Counted from the first letter of the stretch, positions 1-13,750 are shown. The stretch: 64,000 nt of DNA from Batkoa obscura (GCA_030770535.1 JASVEC010000012.1:682001-746000), one strand, 5' to 3'. Translations and numbers: made by a program. Notes: generated from the sequence alone by a model not told the origin.

Positions 1-274
1 GCAATTTATCAAACACAATTTGTTATAACAATTTTTTACCCTTGATATTAGGTTCATATTGATCATTGTCACAAAAAAAAGTTAGAATACAATTATTTCT
101 TAATTGTGATTATATTTATCTTTTTATGTAAATCATCATTTAATTACATGAGTTTTACGCTAATAACTTTACAATCTGATTGAAATTTTAAGCTGAGAAA
201 TTAATTTACCAAATGAAAAAAAAGAAACAAGTTAGAATATTTTTTGAAAAAGATCACAAAACTTTAAAAAAAAA

Positions 275-1415
275 ATGCAACCTTTAACAATAACAAATGT
301 GAAGGAGTTAATCTTTAACAAATATAAACTAGCCCTGAATTGTAATAAATTATTTTATTATCCTTCCATCGATTATTCTTTAAGCAAAAAAAATTTGATT
401 CAAGTAAATCTCATCTACCTTTTATTTAGAACAAGGATAGATTAACAATAATTTTAGTATCAGATCCGCCTTGTACCTGCATTAAAAAAGAAAACAGAAA
501 AAAGAGAGGAAAGTTTTAATAAAAAAGAGCCAACAAAACCAATTAAATCAACCCTTAAAAATACTAACCCTTTTTTACCTTGTGATCCAGACTTATTGAT
601 AAGTGATACGTTATACCCAAACCATAACTTGGTATTAAATAAGTTTTGTGTGGTACCAGGACATATTTTACTAACTACAAAAGGTAATTTAAACTATTCA
701 CATTTACTCAATAAAATTTATTTAGACCAAAAATTAGAATATGAATCTCAAGACATTCCGTTAAATGTAGTTGATTTTGAAGCGTTAATAGATTTGATGG
801 TCAACTATGGACCAGATAAATTATTAGCTTTTTTTAACTGTGGCAAAAATTCAGGGGCGAGGTAATAGGTTTAATATGCTTTATTTTAAAATTAATTTAG
901 TTTATAAAAGTCAACCACATAAACATATTCAATTGATTCCTTTAAGTATAAACGAACCCCCAATCAAACATTCTTTAGATAAACTTATGGAAGATTTAGA
1001 ACACGGTATTATTACTTGTAAAATATTATAATGTACTATTGATATATGTTTTTTAGATAAAATTTATGAACTTTCTGACTTACCTTATTCCCATCGAATA
1101 GTAAAATTAAGTGACTCAGTTAGTAATACCTCCCCAACAACTGTTTTTAATTTTTATAATTTAATGATACAACAGTTAAAGAGCGATTCAATGTTACATC
1201 ATAATTTAACTTTATTTAATAATTATATTTATGTATTACCAAGGAAAGAGGCTCATTTTATTTTAGAGAATGAAACTTTTTCTATCAATTCTTTAGGCTC
1301 AGTACATATGATTATGGCAAAAGATGAAACGCAACTAAATTTATTAAAAGAAGAGATAGGGAGCTCAAATTTAGAGTTTTGGGCTGGAAGCTGGGTTGGT
1401 TTTAAAAAAGAATAA
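275..1415 (+). CDS. APA2: Diadenosine tetraphosphate (Ap4A) phosphorylase, APA1/APA2 type
   Basis: This enzyme of the HIT/GalT superfamily splits Ap4A with phosphate into ATP and ADP in the cytosol. Four exons fit: 275-403, 458-861, 911-1017 and 1057-1415 (introns 54, 49 and 39 nt), summing to 999 nt and 332 residues, close to yeast Apa1/Apa2 at about 320-325. Seen directly: NKFCVVPGHILLTTK in exon 2, the bipartite SGAS-QPHKHIQL signature with the catalytic HxHxQ-like histidine motif restored across the second intron, LPYSH in exon 4 and a C-terminal YVLPRKEAHF segment. The N terminus (DKYK-like motif NKYKLAL) aligns with the family start, which supports the ATG at 275. YQIRLVPALKKK opens exon 2 and matches the usual RxVPAL segment. 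APA1 versus APA2 cannot be separated here. Confidence 0.93.
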
Positions 1416-1486
1416 TAAAGTTTTACTTTAATTAACTATTATCAATGTGCTAATATACTAATATACTAATACATACTCTTTGTTCT

Positions 1487-4400
1487 TTACTCTTTACTTT
1501 TTTTAATCTCTTTCTTATTGTTTGCTTGATCCTTGTTTGATTTATTACTGTGACTCATCGCTAATTGTGATAAGCTAGATTGTAAAGCAGCTAATGGGGA
1601 TTGAGTAATCCCAATGGAACCTATTGGTGAAGCAGCTACTCTAGGTTTCATCAATTTACGTGTATTATTAATTGTAAATGGTGAATCATAAGTTGTAAAT
1701 GGGGAATTCGAGTGATTATTAACCACTTTAAAGTTACTAGCCGTAATTAATGGGGAAGTGTCATTGATCTGTGGACCTGTAGCTAAGATATTTGGATGAT
1801 ACAATCTAATTGGATTGAATTTTGTTATGATTTCATTATCTCCATCTTTAATAAGATTATTGTCCCATTCCCATGGAACAAATTCATTTTCGTCCGCTGT
1901 ATTGTTTTTGATATCAGAAGAATAATTTGATTTAGCTTCAAAGGGAAATAACCTTTTGATTCGTGGATCATTAATTGCAGTTTTAGTTAACTTGGGATAG
2001 TTTTTACGTAGTAGTGAAAACAATTCAGATTTATTTTCTTTTGGGATCAAATTCATATAATATGAAAAGAAATCTAACACAAATTCAAATTCTTCCTTAT
2101 TCTCTTCTCCTATTAACACTGCATTTTGTAGTAACCCTAAAAAGATCTCTGTCCATTCCATACGAATATTTAAATTAACAAAATCAACCATCTCTTTTAT
2201 ACATGGTATTAATAAATCAATCCTTATTATTATAGCTTCTTTGATGATTTCAGAGTTAACATCATTACCATCATTATTCGTCGTAGTATCATTAGTATCA
2301 TAATTTAATGATAATGTATCTTCATACTAAAATTACAACTATTAATATATATTTACTCAAAACAAAAAAATAAATTACTATTTTATTATTCAACTGTAGT
2401 TTGGAAACTTGTTCAAAAGTACAGTTTGATAAGGTCATAATCTCAAATATCTAATTAACAATAAGTACAAATAAAAATATTGCTGTAATAAACCTACATG
2501 TATAAATTTTGAAATAAATTTAAGTTGATGAATTAAGAATACTCCAAATTCGATTCTCTTTTTAGCCCATTCTTTTACAACTTCGTTATCAATAGTCCCA
2601 GGTGGGGTAAGTGAAAGCAAACCAAACATTATTTTTTTATATCTTTCTATGATTTCCTTTTGATTCTTGTGTTTTTTCAACAAATCAACCCATCTTTTGA
2701 TATAATTGGGAAATTTATTATTGAGCGAACTTGTATCTCCACATAATGTTTCTCCTCCAACCATTAAGAACATCTGCCAATAATGTGGTGGTGATGAATT
2801 TATTATTTGTATTAAAGTAGTATATGGAATTTCTAAATCCATAAGCCATTCGAAAAATAACTTTTTTGCAAAGTCTAAAATATAATCTGACTCTGAACTA
2901 TTATTATTGCTATTTAATTGTAAATTAATAACAATGTTAAAATAGAATGAAATTATTGTTTTGTTCTTCTGAAACAAAAGGACTTTTTCTTCATTTAATT
3001 TACCGTCATTTGTTAACTTATTATCTTTAAGCAATTTCTCAAAATAATTGGTACCGCTTATTTCTATAATAATTAAGTTAGTAAGCAATTAAAGAAATGG
3101 AGTAATAAACTGTACTTAATTCTTCTAAATTCAAGATAAAAACAAACAACTCAATAAATTTATGCTCTGCCTTTTGTTTTTGTTCTTGGTTGACCACTAT
3201 GTTTTTATTCAATTTTTCAGTTATAGCTTTTCCTTTATCACTCATTAATTTATCATAAATAGAATTAAACTTATTATTAACAAATGTTTTCATCCAATTG
3301 GATCTAGCAATGTCATTACGAAGGCTTTGAAACTTATGAATATATTCACTATTTGATTGTAATAAAGTTTCAATCATACAAATGTAATATAATATCCTAA
3401 ACACTTGTTCAATACTTTCTATTGAGTTAAAGCTTGTTCCTTGCATTATATTAAAATTAAAATAATCCTGGAATATTATTATTTATTAATATTAAAATAC
3501 TATTTAATATTACGTTAATTACCTGTGTGTCAAAAGCTATCTTATTTGGTAAATGATCTTTATAATTGGATGTAAATAATAATCTTAAAAAGAAGATAAA
3601 GTGTTCATCAAAGAAATCTTGCACTGAAACCGAGGTATACTATCAAAATTTAATATAAAATATTAAAATATAAATAATAAATTACTTGTTTAAAATACAA
3701 TTCAAATATATTTAAGATAGTATTGCACAATTGAGTAACAGAAATAATGGATCTTTGAGTTAGAAAGCAAGCAAGTATTAAATTCCAATAATAAACTTTA
3801 CTTTCTAATGTATTTTTCTTCCTTAAATAACTTGAATTAAACTGTAAGATCCAATTCATAACAACCGGAGTTCCTTCTAGTGTAAAATCACTTAATAGGC
3901 AAAATAAATCACTATAATTTCTAATCATTGTTAAGTTTTGTTGAGTTTGATTTAATGGATCAGATATTAATTTCGTATGAATATTTTTTAACGCTACTTT
4001 AAATAATTTATCCCACCAACTTAGTAAATGTTTAAATTTAGAAACTAAATTGGATGCTTGTTGTTGAAGCCCTTGTAAATCTGAAGATACATTATAAAGT
4101 TCTGGTATATATTCGGTCACTTCTAAATTTGGAAGTAACTCATTTTGTGGTTTATAGGGAACAAGAGAATGAATGTATAGCTCAATCTAACAAAACTTAA
4201 TATATACTCATGTTAAAATAAAAAGCACTACTTCAACCCTCATGGAATTCGTTGATCCAGGAACATTCCCAGTAATCAAAGTTAGTATATAAAGAGCAAG
4301 ACGTTTATCTGGTTGGCCATAAATTTCCTTGATAGTTTTGTACTATTTGATTTATTAGATTTAAATTTTAAAAAATGAAGTGATTATTACTTTTTCCCAT

Positions 4401-7242
4401 AAAACATTCAAAATAGCTTCTGGGAGCCCTAATGCAATAACGGTTGGCTGATAATACCTAAAAATATTTATAATAAATCCAATCAAGGAGCGATTATTGA
4501 TTCTAGGAAGGATCCATATGCTTAACTTTATATTTCTAATTAATAATAATAAAAATTAAGTTTATATAGTCTACCTCTATTATTGGTCCAGTTTCATCAC
4601 ATAAATTCATTAACTCAAATATGGTTGATAAATCTTCAAGATTAATAGGACTTAATGTGTCATCATTAGAGTTATCTTCCATTTTTTCATCTTTTCTAAT
4701 TTTAAATTATTATTTACTAATTAATAACTTAAATAATAATTACTTTGATAGACCTGAAAAATAGCTCATAACTCCTTTAACTAAATAGGAAGTAACTTCT
4801 CCTTTTATATAATTTGAACTGCAATTGATTATGTTGATGACTTCCATTTTCCAAGATTTATCGGATTCTATATTATCAAAGAAACTAGATTCACTTGGTG
4901 TTTCAATCACTTTACTATCCGCTTGTTTATTGTATAAATAAGTCAAATTGTGTTTTATTCTAGTTATTAGTATTTTCATCTTTTCAATCTCACTATCATT
5001 TTCATGCTAAAATGAAAAAATCAGTAACTATAATAAACATGATAAATATTAATTCTTACTTTTGAATAACTCTGATGTATCATCCTCGTTCTTAAATCTT
5101 TATCATAATATTTAAATGAATTATAAATTGATACATTTTTCATAAAATGTTTATGCTTCTCACTGATTCGTTTATTTGGGTAATCCAAATCAAATACCCC
5201 ACGTGCCATTAAACTCCTTAAGTATTTGGAATAGATAAATACTCCAACTCGAATAAATTGAGAATACAATTCAATAAGCATATTAAAATCACTATTATTA
5301 TTATAGTCTATTTGGATACCATTACTGTTACTATCACTTTTATTATTTGTACAAAAAGGATCAAAATTATCAAGGTATTCTTGAAGTATTCTTTGAATTA
5401 AGTCCTGATAATCAATACTTTTAGATTGAAGTGAAGTGTTGTTAGTGTTTGCATCTTTTTCTTCAAAGGTAGGAAAAGTCCAAATCTTTAACATGGCTGA
5501 AGCTAAATACTTAATTTGTCCATCTTTAAGAAGATATTTACTAAAACAATTGAGAAAAGAATTCAATTTCAAACTTAATAATCTATAATTATTAATATGT
5601 GTATTACTAAACGCTTTTACAGTTATGTTAGAGATATTTAAACCAAGTTTTAATGGAATAAATTCCTAAAAATATGATTAGATTCATATTAATATCATTC
5701 AAAATTAAGCTCACTTTTAAGAAATCTTCTTTATCTTGTTTTAGCGTTGATTGTTGTGTTATTTCTTTCCTTATTTCTTTTTGCTCAAAGTTTTTGTTTC
5801 TTTTAATTATGGATTGATACACTGCCTTTAATTTGTTCGAGTCAAGTTGAAATCCAAGTGATTTATAAATAACATCTTGTAATGGATGAGCTGGTAAATT
5901 AACAATACGATTCCAATCTATTTTATCTGAGCTAGATATTTCTGAGTTAATAAATATATCTGGAAAATTTAACATTGTAATCTAATAAAGTATTAATAAT
6001 AGTTATACTATTACACCATATTATATTAATGAAGTATATTACCTGAATAATGGTACGACAATATGCTTTAAATACTGTTTGGAACATGTTTTGATCATTA
6101 TTGTTTATTAGTCTTTCATGATGAGATGTTAAAGATCTTATCTTCATAATACATAATGCCCTTGAACGAGAAAACTCTGATAATAAAGACAAAATAAGTG
6201 GAAGTAAAAGAGCACATTTAACGATCGAATTATTTATAGATTCAACAAGCCATCTTAAAAATAATTTTTGATCAAGAATATCTTGATCGTACAATAACTT
6301 ACTGACTTGAATACTAAAAAATAATAACATTATTACTAAAGTATTCTAAAATCAATTTATATTAAGTTTACCAATAATTCCATTTCGATACAAATTTCCT
6401 TTCTACTCCTTCATTTTCTGTTTCTGTATTTTTCATAATTAAAAGTATTTGTTTTTCTAATATTTTAATAAATAAATTAGTCCATTCATGGCTCAAAACT
6501 AGAGTTGATTTTTCTTTAACACTTTTTTCAGAAAGAATAAATAACTTAATAATCCAAACACATCTTGAAAGTGATTGGTTAGTTTCAGATAATCGATCAA
6601 TGATATGGTCAATCCTTAAACCTGCAGGCACTTCTAAAGCAAGCGAATCATAGTCATTATCACTATTGCAATATTCATTCATCCAGCTTATACGTTCATC
6701 TTCATTCATCATAACTTTATTGACTTTTGGTTTAACAGTTGGTAATTGATATTGAGATGCTGTTTTTTTCTTATTCATTACATCTACTAAAAAATTCCCA
6801 AGATTCATTAACTTTCTTTTATCTGAATAAGCTTCCTTTAAATATTGAAATCCTTGAACATTTTCATTCTTTTAAAGGATTAGTATATTGATGAATTTAT
6901 TTTGTGGTTTAATTTACTTTAACAACGTATTTATCAAAAAACCCATTTCGAATTCTCTCTTGATCTAATTTTTCTTCAAGTTGATCTCGAGTCACTGGAT
7001 ATACCCCTGGATAACCTAAAACAAATATTAACCTTGCTAATAATAAAATATTAATATCAAATTACTTAAACGGAGCCTTTTGTTTAGTGGGACTAAACCA
7101 TACGGAAGTTCAATTTTATATCTTTTTAAACCTTCAATTTCATCAACACTTTCATTTTTTGAAATCTCTTCGCCTTCTAGTTTCATTATCAGTTAGATAT
7201 CCTATATTATTTGATTCAAATACCTTTATTAGAGCCAGACAT
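1487..7242 (-). CDS. MED12: Mediator complex subunit 12 (Srb8/Med12)
   Basis: Scaffold subunit of the Mediator CDK8 kinase module in the nucleus. About 17 exons encode roughly 1,600 residues. Early exons that I placed: 7242-7224, 7176-7066, 7015-6918, 6868-6372, 6313-6043, 5981-5715, 5665-5060, 5006-4744 and 4695-4575; the last runs from about 2290 to 1487. The N terminus carries the Med12 hallmark: a KRYKIELP-like stretch, YPGVYPVTRDQLEE and ERIRNGFFDKY (family pattern: GYPxFxPxRPxQxEDxLTxxNIKNGF). Next comes the Med12 domain with LEVPAGLRIDHIIDRL and SRCVWIIKLF. The C-terminal exon has LFSLLRKNYPKL and IKRLFPF, like the Srb8 C-terminal region. The middle is weakly conserved, and exon edges between 2290 and 4500 are less certain. 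The start is a 19-nt first exon followed by a 47-nt intron. Confidence 0.82.
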
Positions 7243-8689
7243 TATCCTTAATTTCTTTTTGTTTTGGCTATTGATTTACTATTATAATTGTAAAAATATT
7301 TTTTTGTTGTGTTAAATAAATAGGTCTAAATTGATTTAAAATTTGTCACTTTAGTTTATAACTTGAGTTTAAAAGGTGGCTTATGATTGGTCAATATTTT
7401 CACTACCAAAGTTCATTCTTTGCTTTTTAGTCTAATTGCTACAACTCTACTCTACTCAAAATAAATTCATTTACAATTTTAATAAAATAACCTTACAATA
7501 TTAGATGACGTAAATGTAAACTATAGAGAGAAGTTTTTATCAAAAGAATGTTAGCATGTAATGATATGATATATGATAATAGCTATACAATAACAAATAC
7601 TCACAATTAATGAATGATCATATATTGAACGACAAATCGTGAATTTCCTTTATAATGATGATAAAGTATAAAAAATAAGAATTTTTGTTAGAGTGCTAAG
7701 AATGTAAGTTTTATAATAGATAAACAAAGATTAGAATATACTATAGTAAATAAGAGTAATAGTTGATTATCTAGGTGAAGATGAAGATATAAAAACAATC
7801 ACTTTTTTATGTAAACACCAAGATAAAACTGTTGATTTGTTAAAAACACCAATAATAGTAAAGATGTATATATATACGCCAAATTATTTCCAATAAAGAA
7901 AAAAGTTATTTTATTGTTCAAATCGCTTAATGTTATGTTCAGATTTTAAATAGTATACAATGTCAAATAAATTAAGCAACAATAGGCTTGACATTTTTTT
8001 GTCTATTTTAGTTTACAATAATAATAAAACTTTAATTGATAAATTTTATATTGTGTATCCAAGCTAATCAAGTTACTTTTTACATTGTTTTGAAAAAGTC
8101 AATTATTTTCTTTGCACAGGAATTACTTTATCACACAATATTAAAAAATATGTAAAAAAATAACTAAAAGAAATTCTGAGTTAAATGCTATTTTATTTCC
8201 TTTTAACACAAAAGTGTATATCTAGATTTTTACCCACTTTGTTCTATAGTATATTTTTTAAACTCAAACCTACATGAAAGCTGGTATAAGATGTTCACAG
8301 TTATTAATATTATAAGTTTGCAATTACCTCATTTAGTTAGTTTATATTAGTAAAGTACTTGCCTTTTAGAGCTTGATCTAAAAGAACTATGAGTGACTAT
8401 TCAAATATTTGGTAGATTAGTGGGTTCGAATAGGCTTTATTCATCAAGGTTATTTTAATCAATTACTGATATTTTCTATACAAAATAAAATATAAACAAT
8501 GGAAACTTTGATAAGTTAAATTAATAACCTTAATTTAGCAAGTTACAGTAATAACTAAGCAAACCATGCATAAATTATAACCAATAAAACTACAATTAAA
8601 TTCGATTCACATTTTAAAGAATAAATAAAAGTCAATCGAAATCGAAGTAAAGTACTTTTTATTTTAAATAAGTATTTTTGCTAAAAGAG
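7243..8689. other. Intergenic region between MED12 and RAD16
   Basis: This 1.4 kb AT-rich gap separates the divergent MED12 and RAD16 starts, so it should hold both promoters. No open frame, RNA gene, TIR or MITE end was recognised; only A/T homopolymer runs are visible. Confidence 0.6.
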
Positions 8690-11513
8690 ATGAGAAGATC
8701 AACGAGGTTACAAAAAATAACCCAAATCGATAAAATAGAGGAAACTAAAGTTAATGAGATACCTGAGCTCGAACAAGAAGACTTTGATCATATCCCTTTA
8801 GAACCAAGCAAAAGGAAAAAATCGATCAAAAGGGCTCCAGATCAAGCAAAAAAGACGAAGCCAGCTACCCCAGCCAAATCTACAATAAATAGTGACGATG
8901 AGAATGCATCTAACACAGTAGAAACTAACGAACCACGGAGAAGTAAAAGAATTTCAGAAAAGAAGTTAAACCAAATCAAAATTAACTCAAATGGTGAAGA
9001 AACTTGGGAAATTATAAGTATATCTTCCGATGAAGATTTTCAAACACCAAAAGTAATACCTAAGGAAAACCAAAGGAGTACTAGAAATAAAAAAAAGGTT
9101 ACAGTTAATCTAGCGACCCCAGAGAGTTTAGATAAAGTCGCGAAAAAGACGTCAAAAAAGGAATCGGTTAAAGAGGAAATAAATGCTGATGATAATGATA
9201 AGGATCCTGAAGTAATTATAACGTCATCCGACGAATCTGAATTCAAAGCTGAGTCTCCACTACCATCCGATGATTCCCCTTTATCAGCTGTTAATAGTGA
9301 CTCAGATGTTGCCATTGTTGTTGAAACCAGAAGGGCCTCAAGGAGGGGAGGACGAACTAATAATAGAAGAAGTCGTGCAAAGGAAGAAAAAATTGATGGG
9401 TTTAGCAAATCTTATTTGAGGACTCATCCAACCGTAGATCCAAGAGTACAAGCCTTCCATCCAGAGGTAAAGGATGTTTGGGATAAACTAGATGGTATGG
9501 AAGTTATTGAAATAGAACAGAGCGAGCAACCAAACGACCTCAAACTTAAGCTATTGCCATTTCAAAAAGAAGGATTAAATTGGATGAAAAAACAAGAACA
9601 AAGTGAGTTTATGGGTGGTATTTTAGCCGATGAGATGGGAATGGGAAAAACAATTCAAATGATTTCTCTCTTATTATCAGAACCAAGAGGCAAACCTAAT
9701 TTATTAGTTGCTCCAACTGTAGCTCTTATGCAATGGCTTAATGAAATTAACACACATACAACGACACTAAATGTATTATTATATTATGGACAAGATCGTA
9801 CACGTTCATTAGCTGAACTAAAAAAATATGATATTATATTAACTACTTATAATATTATTGAATCTGGATTTAGAAAACAAAATTATGGATTTACACGAAA
9901 AGGAGAAAAAGTTAAAGAAAGTTCACCAATCCATCAAACAGATTGGTTTCGAGTTATTTTAGATGAAGGTCATTATATTAAAGATCGCTCTTGTAGTACA
10001 GCTCGTGCTGTATTTGCTTTAAAAGCACAACGTAAATGGGCACTGACTGGTACTCCCTTACAAAATCGAGTTGGTGAATTGTATTCATTAATTCGATTTT
10101 TAAAATGCGATCCATTTAGTTATTATTTTTGTCGAGATTGTGATTGTAAAAGTTTAACATGGGCATTTAAAGGGTATAATAGTTGTGATGCTTGTGGTCA
10201 TTCCCCAATGAAACATTTTTGTTGGTGGAATGCTGAGATTTTAAAACCCATCCAAAACTATGGTAATGTTGGGGAAGGAAAACAAGGCTTTGAAAAATTG
10301 ACAAAGTTGTTAGATAAAGTCATGTTACGTCGTACTAAAGTAGAAAAGGCAGATGATTTAGGTTTACCACCCAAAATAGTTACTGTTCGTAGAGATGTAT
10401 TTAATGAAGAAGAAGAAGATATGTACGAATCTTTATATACTGATTCTAAACGTAAATTTAGTACTTATGTTGAAGAAGGAACTGTATTGAATCATTATGC
10501 TAATATCTTTGAATTGATTACAAAGATGCGATTGGCAGTAAATCACCCAGATTTAATTTTAAGACGTATTCCAATGATGAAGAATGGGAATTTGGATCCA
10601 AATAAAAGACTAACACAAATTAAAAATAGTTTAATTTGTGGATTATGTCAAGATGAAGCTGAAGATCCTATTATTTCCAAATGTAAACATGTGTTTTGTA
10701 GGGAAGATATCCGTCAATTTTTAGATAGTAGTTTAGATTCCCATCCTAAATGCCCAACGTGTTATGTACCATTGACGATTGATCTTTCACAAGATTCTTT
10801 AATTCCTGAAAACGATGAAGAAGAAATTAAAGAAGCTGAAAAAACATCTCATCAAATCAATGATAAAGATTTTAAAGTAGCTGGTGAAACATTTAGGGGT
10901 AGTATTGTGAACCGAATTGATATGAAAAAGTGGCGTTCTTCTACTAAAATTGAAGCTTTAGTAGAGGAATTAGATAAACTTCGATCTCAAGATCATACGA
11001 TTAAATCGATTGTATTTTCTCAATTTGTTAATTTTCTAGATTTAGTAGCTTGGCGATTACATCGAGCTGGTTTTGCTTGTTGTCGATTGGATGGTCGTAT
11101 GCGTCCTGCTCAAAGGGATGCTATTATTAAAACGTAATTTTATTTTATATTAAATTAATATTATAAGTATTAATTCGATATTTAGTTTTATGCAGCGTCA
11201 TGAGTATACTGTTTTTCTTATCTCCTTAAAAGCAGGTGGTATAGCCTTAAATTTAACCGAAGCAAGCCGAGTATTTATATGTGACCCATGGTGGAATCCA
11301 GCCGTAGAAGATCAAGCTATGGATCGTATCCATCGATTAGGCCAATATCGTCCAATCCAAGTTACTCGTTTAGTTGTGGAAAATTCAATTGAATCTCGTA
11401 TTTTACAGCTTCAAGCAAAGAAACATGCTTTGTTTCAATCGACTATTGGTAAAGATACATCGGCCTTATCGAAACTTACGGAAGAAGATTTAAAGTTTTT
11501 GTTCGTTCTTTAA
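8690..11513 (+). CDS. RAD16: SWI/SNF-family DNA repair helicase with RING finger, RAD16
   Basis: ATP-dependent DNA translocase and likely E3 ligase of global-genome nucleotide excision repair (partner RAD7), acting on chromatin. Two exons, 8690-11133 and 11186-11513 (52-nt intron), give 923 residues; yeast Rad16 has 790. Residues 1-240 are a charged linker with RRSKRISEKK-type patches. Then come the SNF2 motifs: LADEMGMGKTIQM near residue 315 (Walker A), ILDEGHYIKDR near 423 (DEGH box) and ALTGTPLQNR. A RAD16-specific cysteine insert (CRDCDC, CDACGH, HFCWWN) lies near 485-510. A RING finger (CGLC, CKHVFC, CPTC) lies near 648-690 between the helicase lobes. Helicase C includes the FSQFVNFLDL block and, in exon 2, WWNPAVEDQAMDRIHRLGQ. 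ATG 8690 begins MRRSTRLQ; an in-frame TTG just upstream is not needed. Confidence 0.95.
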
Positions 11514-11741
11514 GGCAATTTATCATGTTAAATTGGCTAATGACAACTATAGATGACAATGGAAATAAAGTTCAGTATTATTAGTAGTAATTGTATATTA
11601 TTTTTACTAAAATTTGAGTTTATTTTCACTTTTTTTTTAAAAACAGATTAAAAGTTGATTGGTGGAGAACAACATATTTGATGAATAAAATAATTCAATT
11701 TTAATTTTCTAGTTTTTGTTTAAGTTTCTATTTTTCTAAAA

Positions 11742-12122
11742 ATGTCTTTATCTTTGGGCAATTTAATTTATTCGGTCATTTTGATTATTAATGGTTTAGC
11801 TATTTTAAATGAAGAAAGATTTTTAGCTAGAAGTAAGTTGTTATATAATGTAGAATAAATAATTAATATAATAATGAATGAAGAACGATGATGATTAATT
11901 TCTTTTAGTCGGTTTAGGAACGAATCAAGTAGGCAGTTATAACGGTAACGAAAGTATTAAAAGCAAAATAATTAATTTAGTATCTGCTGTTAGAACTCTA
12001 ATGAGATGTAAGCTTGAATCGTTTTATCTTAAATTTCATTTCTAATTTAATTTACAATTTATTTAGTGCCTTTGATTGTAGTCAATGTACTTGTTATTGC
12101 TTATTCACTTACTATCGGATAA
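11742..12122 (+). CDS. YOS1: Yos1/IER3IP1-type ER-Golgi transport membrane protein
   Basis: Small membrane protein of the Yip1-Yif1 complex, needed for COPII transport from ER to Golgi. Three exons (11742-11832, 11909-12007, 12067-12122; introns 76 and 59 nt) total 246 nt and 81 residues, the family's normal size. Seen directly: an N-terminal hydrophobic helix (LGNLIYSVILIINGLAILNE), the conserved NEERFLAR-IGLG junction restored across intron 1, KSKIINLVSAVRTLMR, and a C-terminal helix LPLIVVNVLVIAYSL. This matches yeast Yos1 and human IER3IP1 along the whole length. It follows RAD16 on the same strand with a 228-nt gap, so its promoter is short. Confidence 0.94.
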
Positions 12123-12359
12123 AGGAGACAAATTGCGATGTAGTTAATTTATAATGAACTATTAATGTCTTTATAATGGAATAGTAAATAGTATTAAAAT
12201 TAAATATAATATGTTTTAAGATTTATGTTTATTATTTTAAAATTACAATAGTTTACTTTATATAATAAATTGGTTAGATTATTAATACCAATAGTTAATA
12301 AACATAGTAAAATATAACAAAGTAGGAAATAAGCAGTATACGATATCATGTATACTATT

Positions 12360-12520
12360 ATAATATTAAAATAATATTTAAAATATATGACTTCATGTTA
12401 TATTCAATAATAAATTATTTATTTTCAATAGTTAATAATTCAGTTAATTCATCTGAGGTTGGAGTTACCAAAGGCAGTTTCAAAGGTAAATCTCCTTTAG
12501 TAATAGATGATTAATAATTT
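12360..12520 (-). pseudogene. Decayed copy of the 3' end of the downstream Sec39-like gene
   Basis: Reading the minus strand, 12425-12520 encodes LPLKLPLVTPTSDELTELL, close to LPLKLPLTIPTLDELAKLL at the end of the Sec39-like gene (14108-14205). The following noncoding bases (AAAATAATATTTAAAATATATG, shown here only in part as AAAATAATATTTAAAATAT) also resemble that gene's last codons. The rest of the gene is absent. It is a truncated duplicate with many substitutions, unlikely to be expressed. Confidence 0.7.
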
Positions 12521-13191
12521 TAGTTTAGTTAATCATATTACAATCAAAGATAAAAAAATTTAAATATAAGATAAGCTATGATGTAATAAATTAAGTATTA
12601 AATGAAAACAAACCAAACAATGTATAAACTTTTAAAAACGAGTGCTTGTTATAAAACTTAATGTCGTATCGATCTTTTCATATTAATCTATTGTATAATT
12701 TCAAAGGTACATTTAATATTTAAAATTAGTTAATCCGTCGTTTACCTTACCATTCTGCTCTACACGCTTTGATTGTCTAGTTTATAAAAACCTTATAACC
12801 AATGGTAACACCCTCATTTAAATAGTCAATTGGTTTCCACAGTACTTATCATAATTAAAACCAAACAGCTGACTCTTATATAGATAGAAATGTTAACTAA
12901 GTTTAATTGCAAAGGCTACTGCGTAAATTAACTGTGGGTTCAAATGGTGACTCTATTTTATAACTAACTGCAATTCTTTTGATTTAGAAATTAGGACGTT
13001 ATTGCCTACAATGGGGTTTTTTTTATAATTAAAAACAAAACTTAATTCGAGTTAAGTGTATGATGTTACAACTCTATACCCTCACCATTAATTTTTTATT
13101 AGAAAAATCGACGTCATTTCAAAAGAGTTCTTATAAATTAAACCATTGGTTGTAAATTCATAGCATAGCTATTTAAAAAGGTTTAATATAT
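12521..13191. other. Intergenic, no feature recognised
   Basis: AT-rich spacer between the Sec39-like gene fragment and the first MITE. I see no open frame longer than a few tens of codons, no tRNA and no repeat end. Confidence 0.5.
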
Positions 13192-13290
13192 GTGGGTGTA
13201 TTTTTGTGTTTAAGAATTTTGCTAACAATTTTTTCGCTCAAATAGCCCTTAGAAAATGGAAAAAGTGATGAAATCAAAAAAAACACCCCT
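13192..13290. mobile_element. MITE copy 1 (A end first)
   Basis: About 99 bp running from GTGGGTGTATTTTTGTG to ACACCCCT, with the core GCTCAAATAG found in all copies. Flanked by ATAT on both sides, consistent with a 4-bp target duplication. Confidence 0.85.
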
Positions 13291-13438
13291 ATATATTAGA
13301 CAAATAATATATATTTAATTTAGTGAAAAACATTATTTATTAACTTTTAATCAATGCTTTATCATTGAGTAGATTATTATTATTATAAATTATTATTATA
13401 AATTATTATTATTTTACGATTTTAAAGCAATAACTCGT

Positions 13439-13750
13439 ATGACCAAAGAAGGATTTGTAACATTTGAAGAGTTTTTATCTAAACTTCGTAATAAGGATAA
13501 AGGTTATAGTGATCAGAAAATTGGTAAATTTGTGGAATTTTATAGTAACGAATTTTTAAATTTATTAATAAATGAAAGCGAATTATCTGATATTATTGAA
13601 AATAGTATTGAAAATGAATGCGAAGTAGTTAAGGTTTAAATGTGGGATAAAATTCAACAAAGTCAAGAGATTGGAGAAGAATTGAAATCCAATTATAAAG
13701 AAAAAGTTGAAAAGTTAATTAAACAAATGATTGAAAAATATGATTTATAG
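13439..13750 (+). CDS. Small hypothetical protein interrupted by one in-frame stop
   Basis: I do not recognise this gene. An ATG-started frame gives 66 residues (MTKEGFVTFEEFLSKLRNK...), then a TAA at 13637-13639 is followed at once, in the same frame, by ATG and 36 more codons (MWDKIQQSQEIGEELKSNY...) to a TAG at 13748-13750. Codon use and amino-acid make-up are alike on both sides of the stop (acidic, lysine-rich, probably helical), so it was probably one reading frame of 104 codons. A 36-nt intron starting at GTTTAAATG and ending at AAGAG would also skip the stop in frame. The gene lies between two MITEs (13192 and 13882) and just downstream of the Sec39-like 3' end. It may be a recent pseudogene, a spliced gene or a fragment of a longer gene. 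Confidence 0.4.

Noticed and set aside
9040-9408. 122-codon minus-strand frame inside RAD16
   Set aside because: Antisense shadow of the Ser/Asp-rich RAD16 N terminus.
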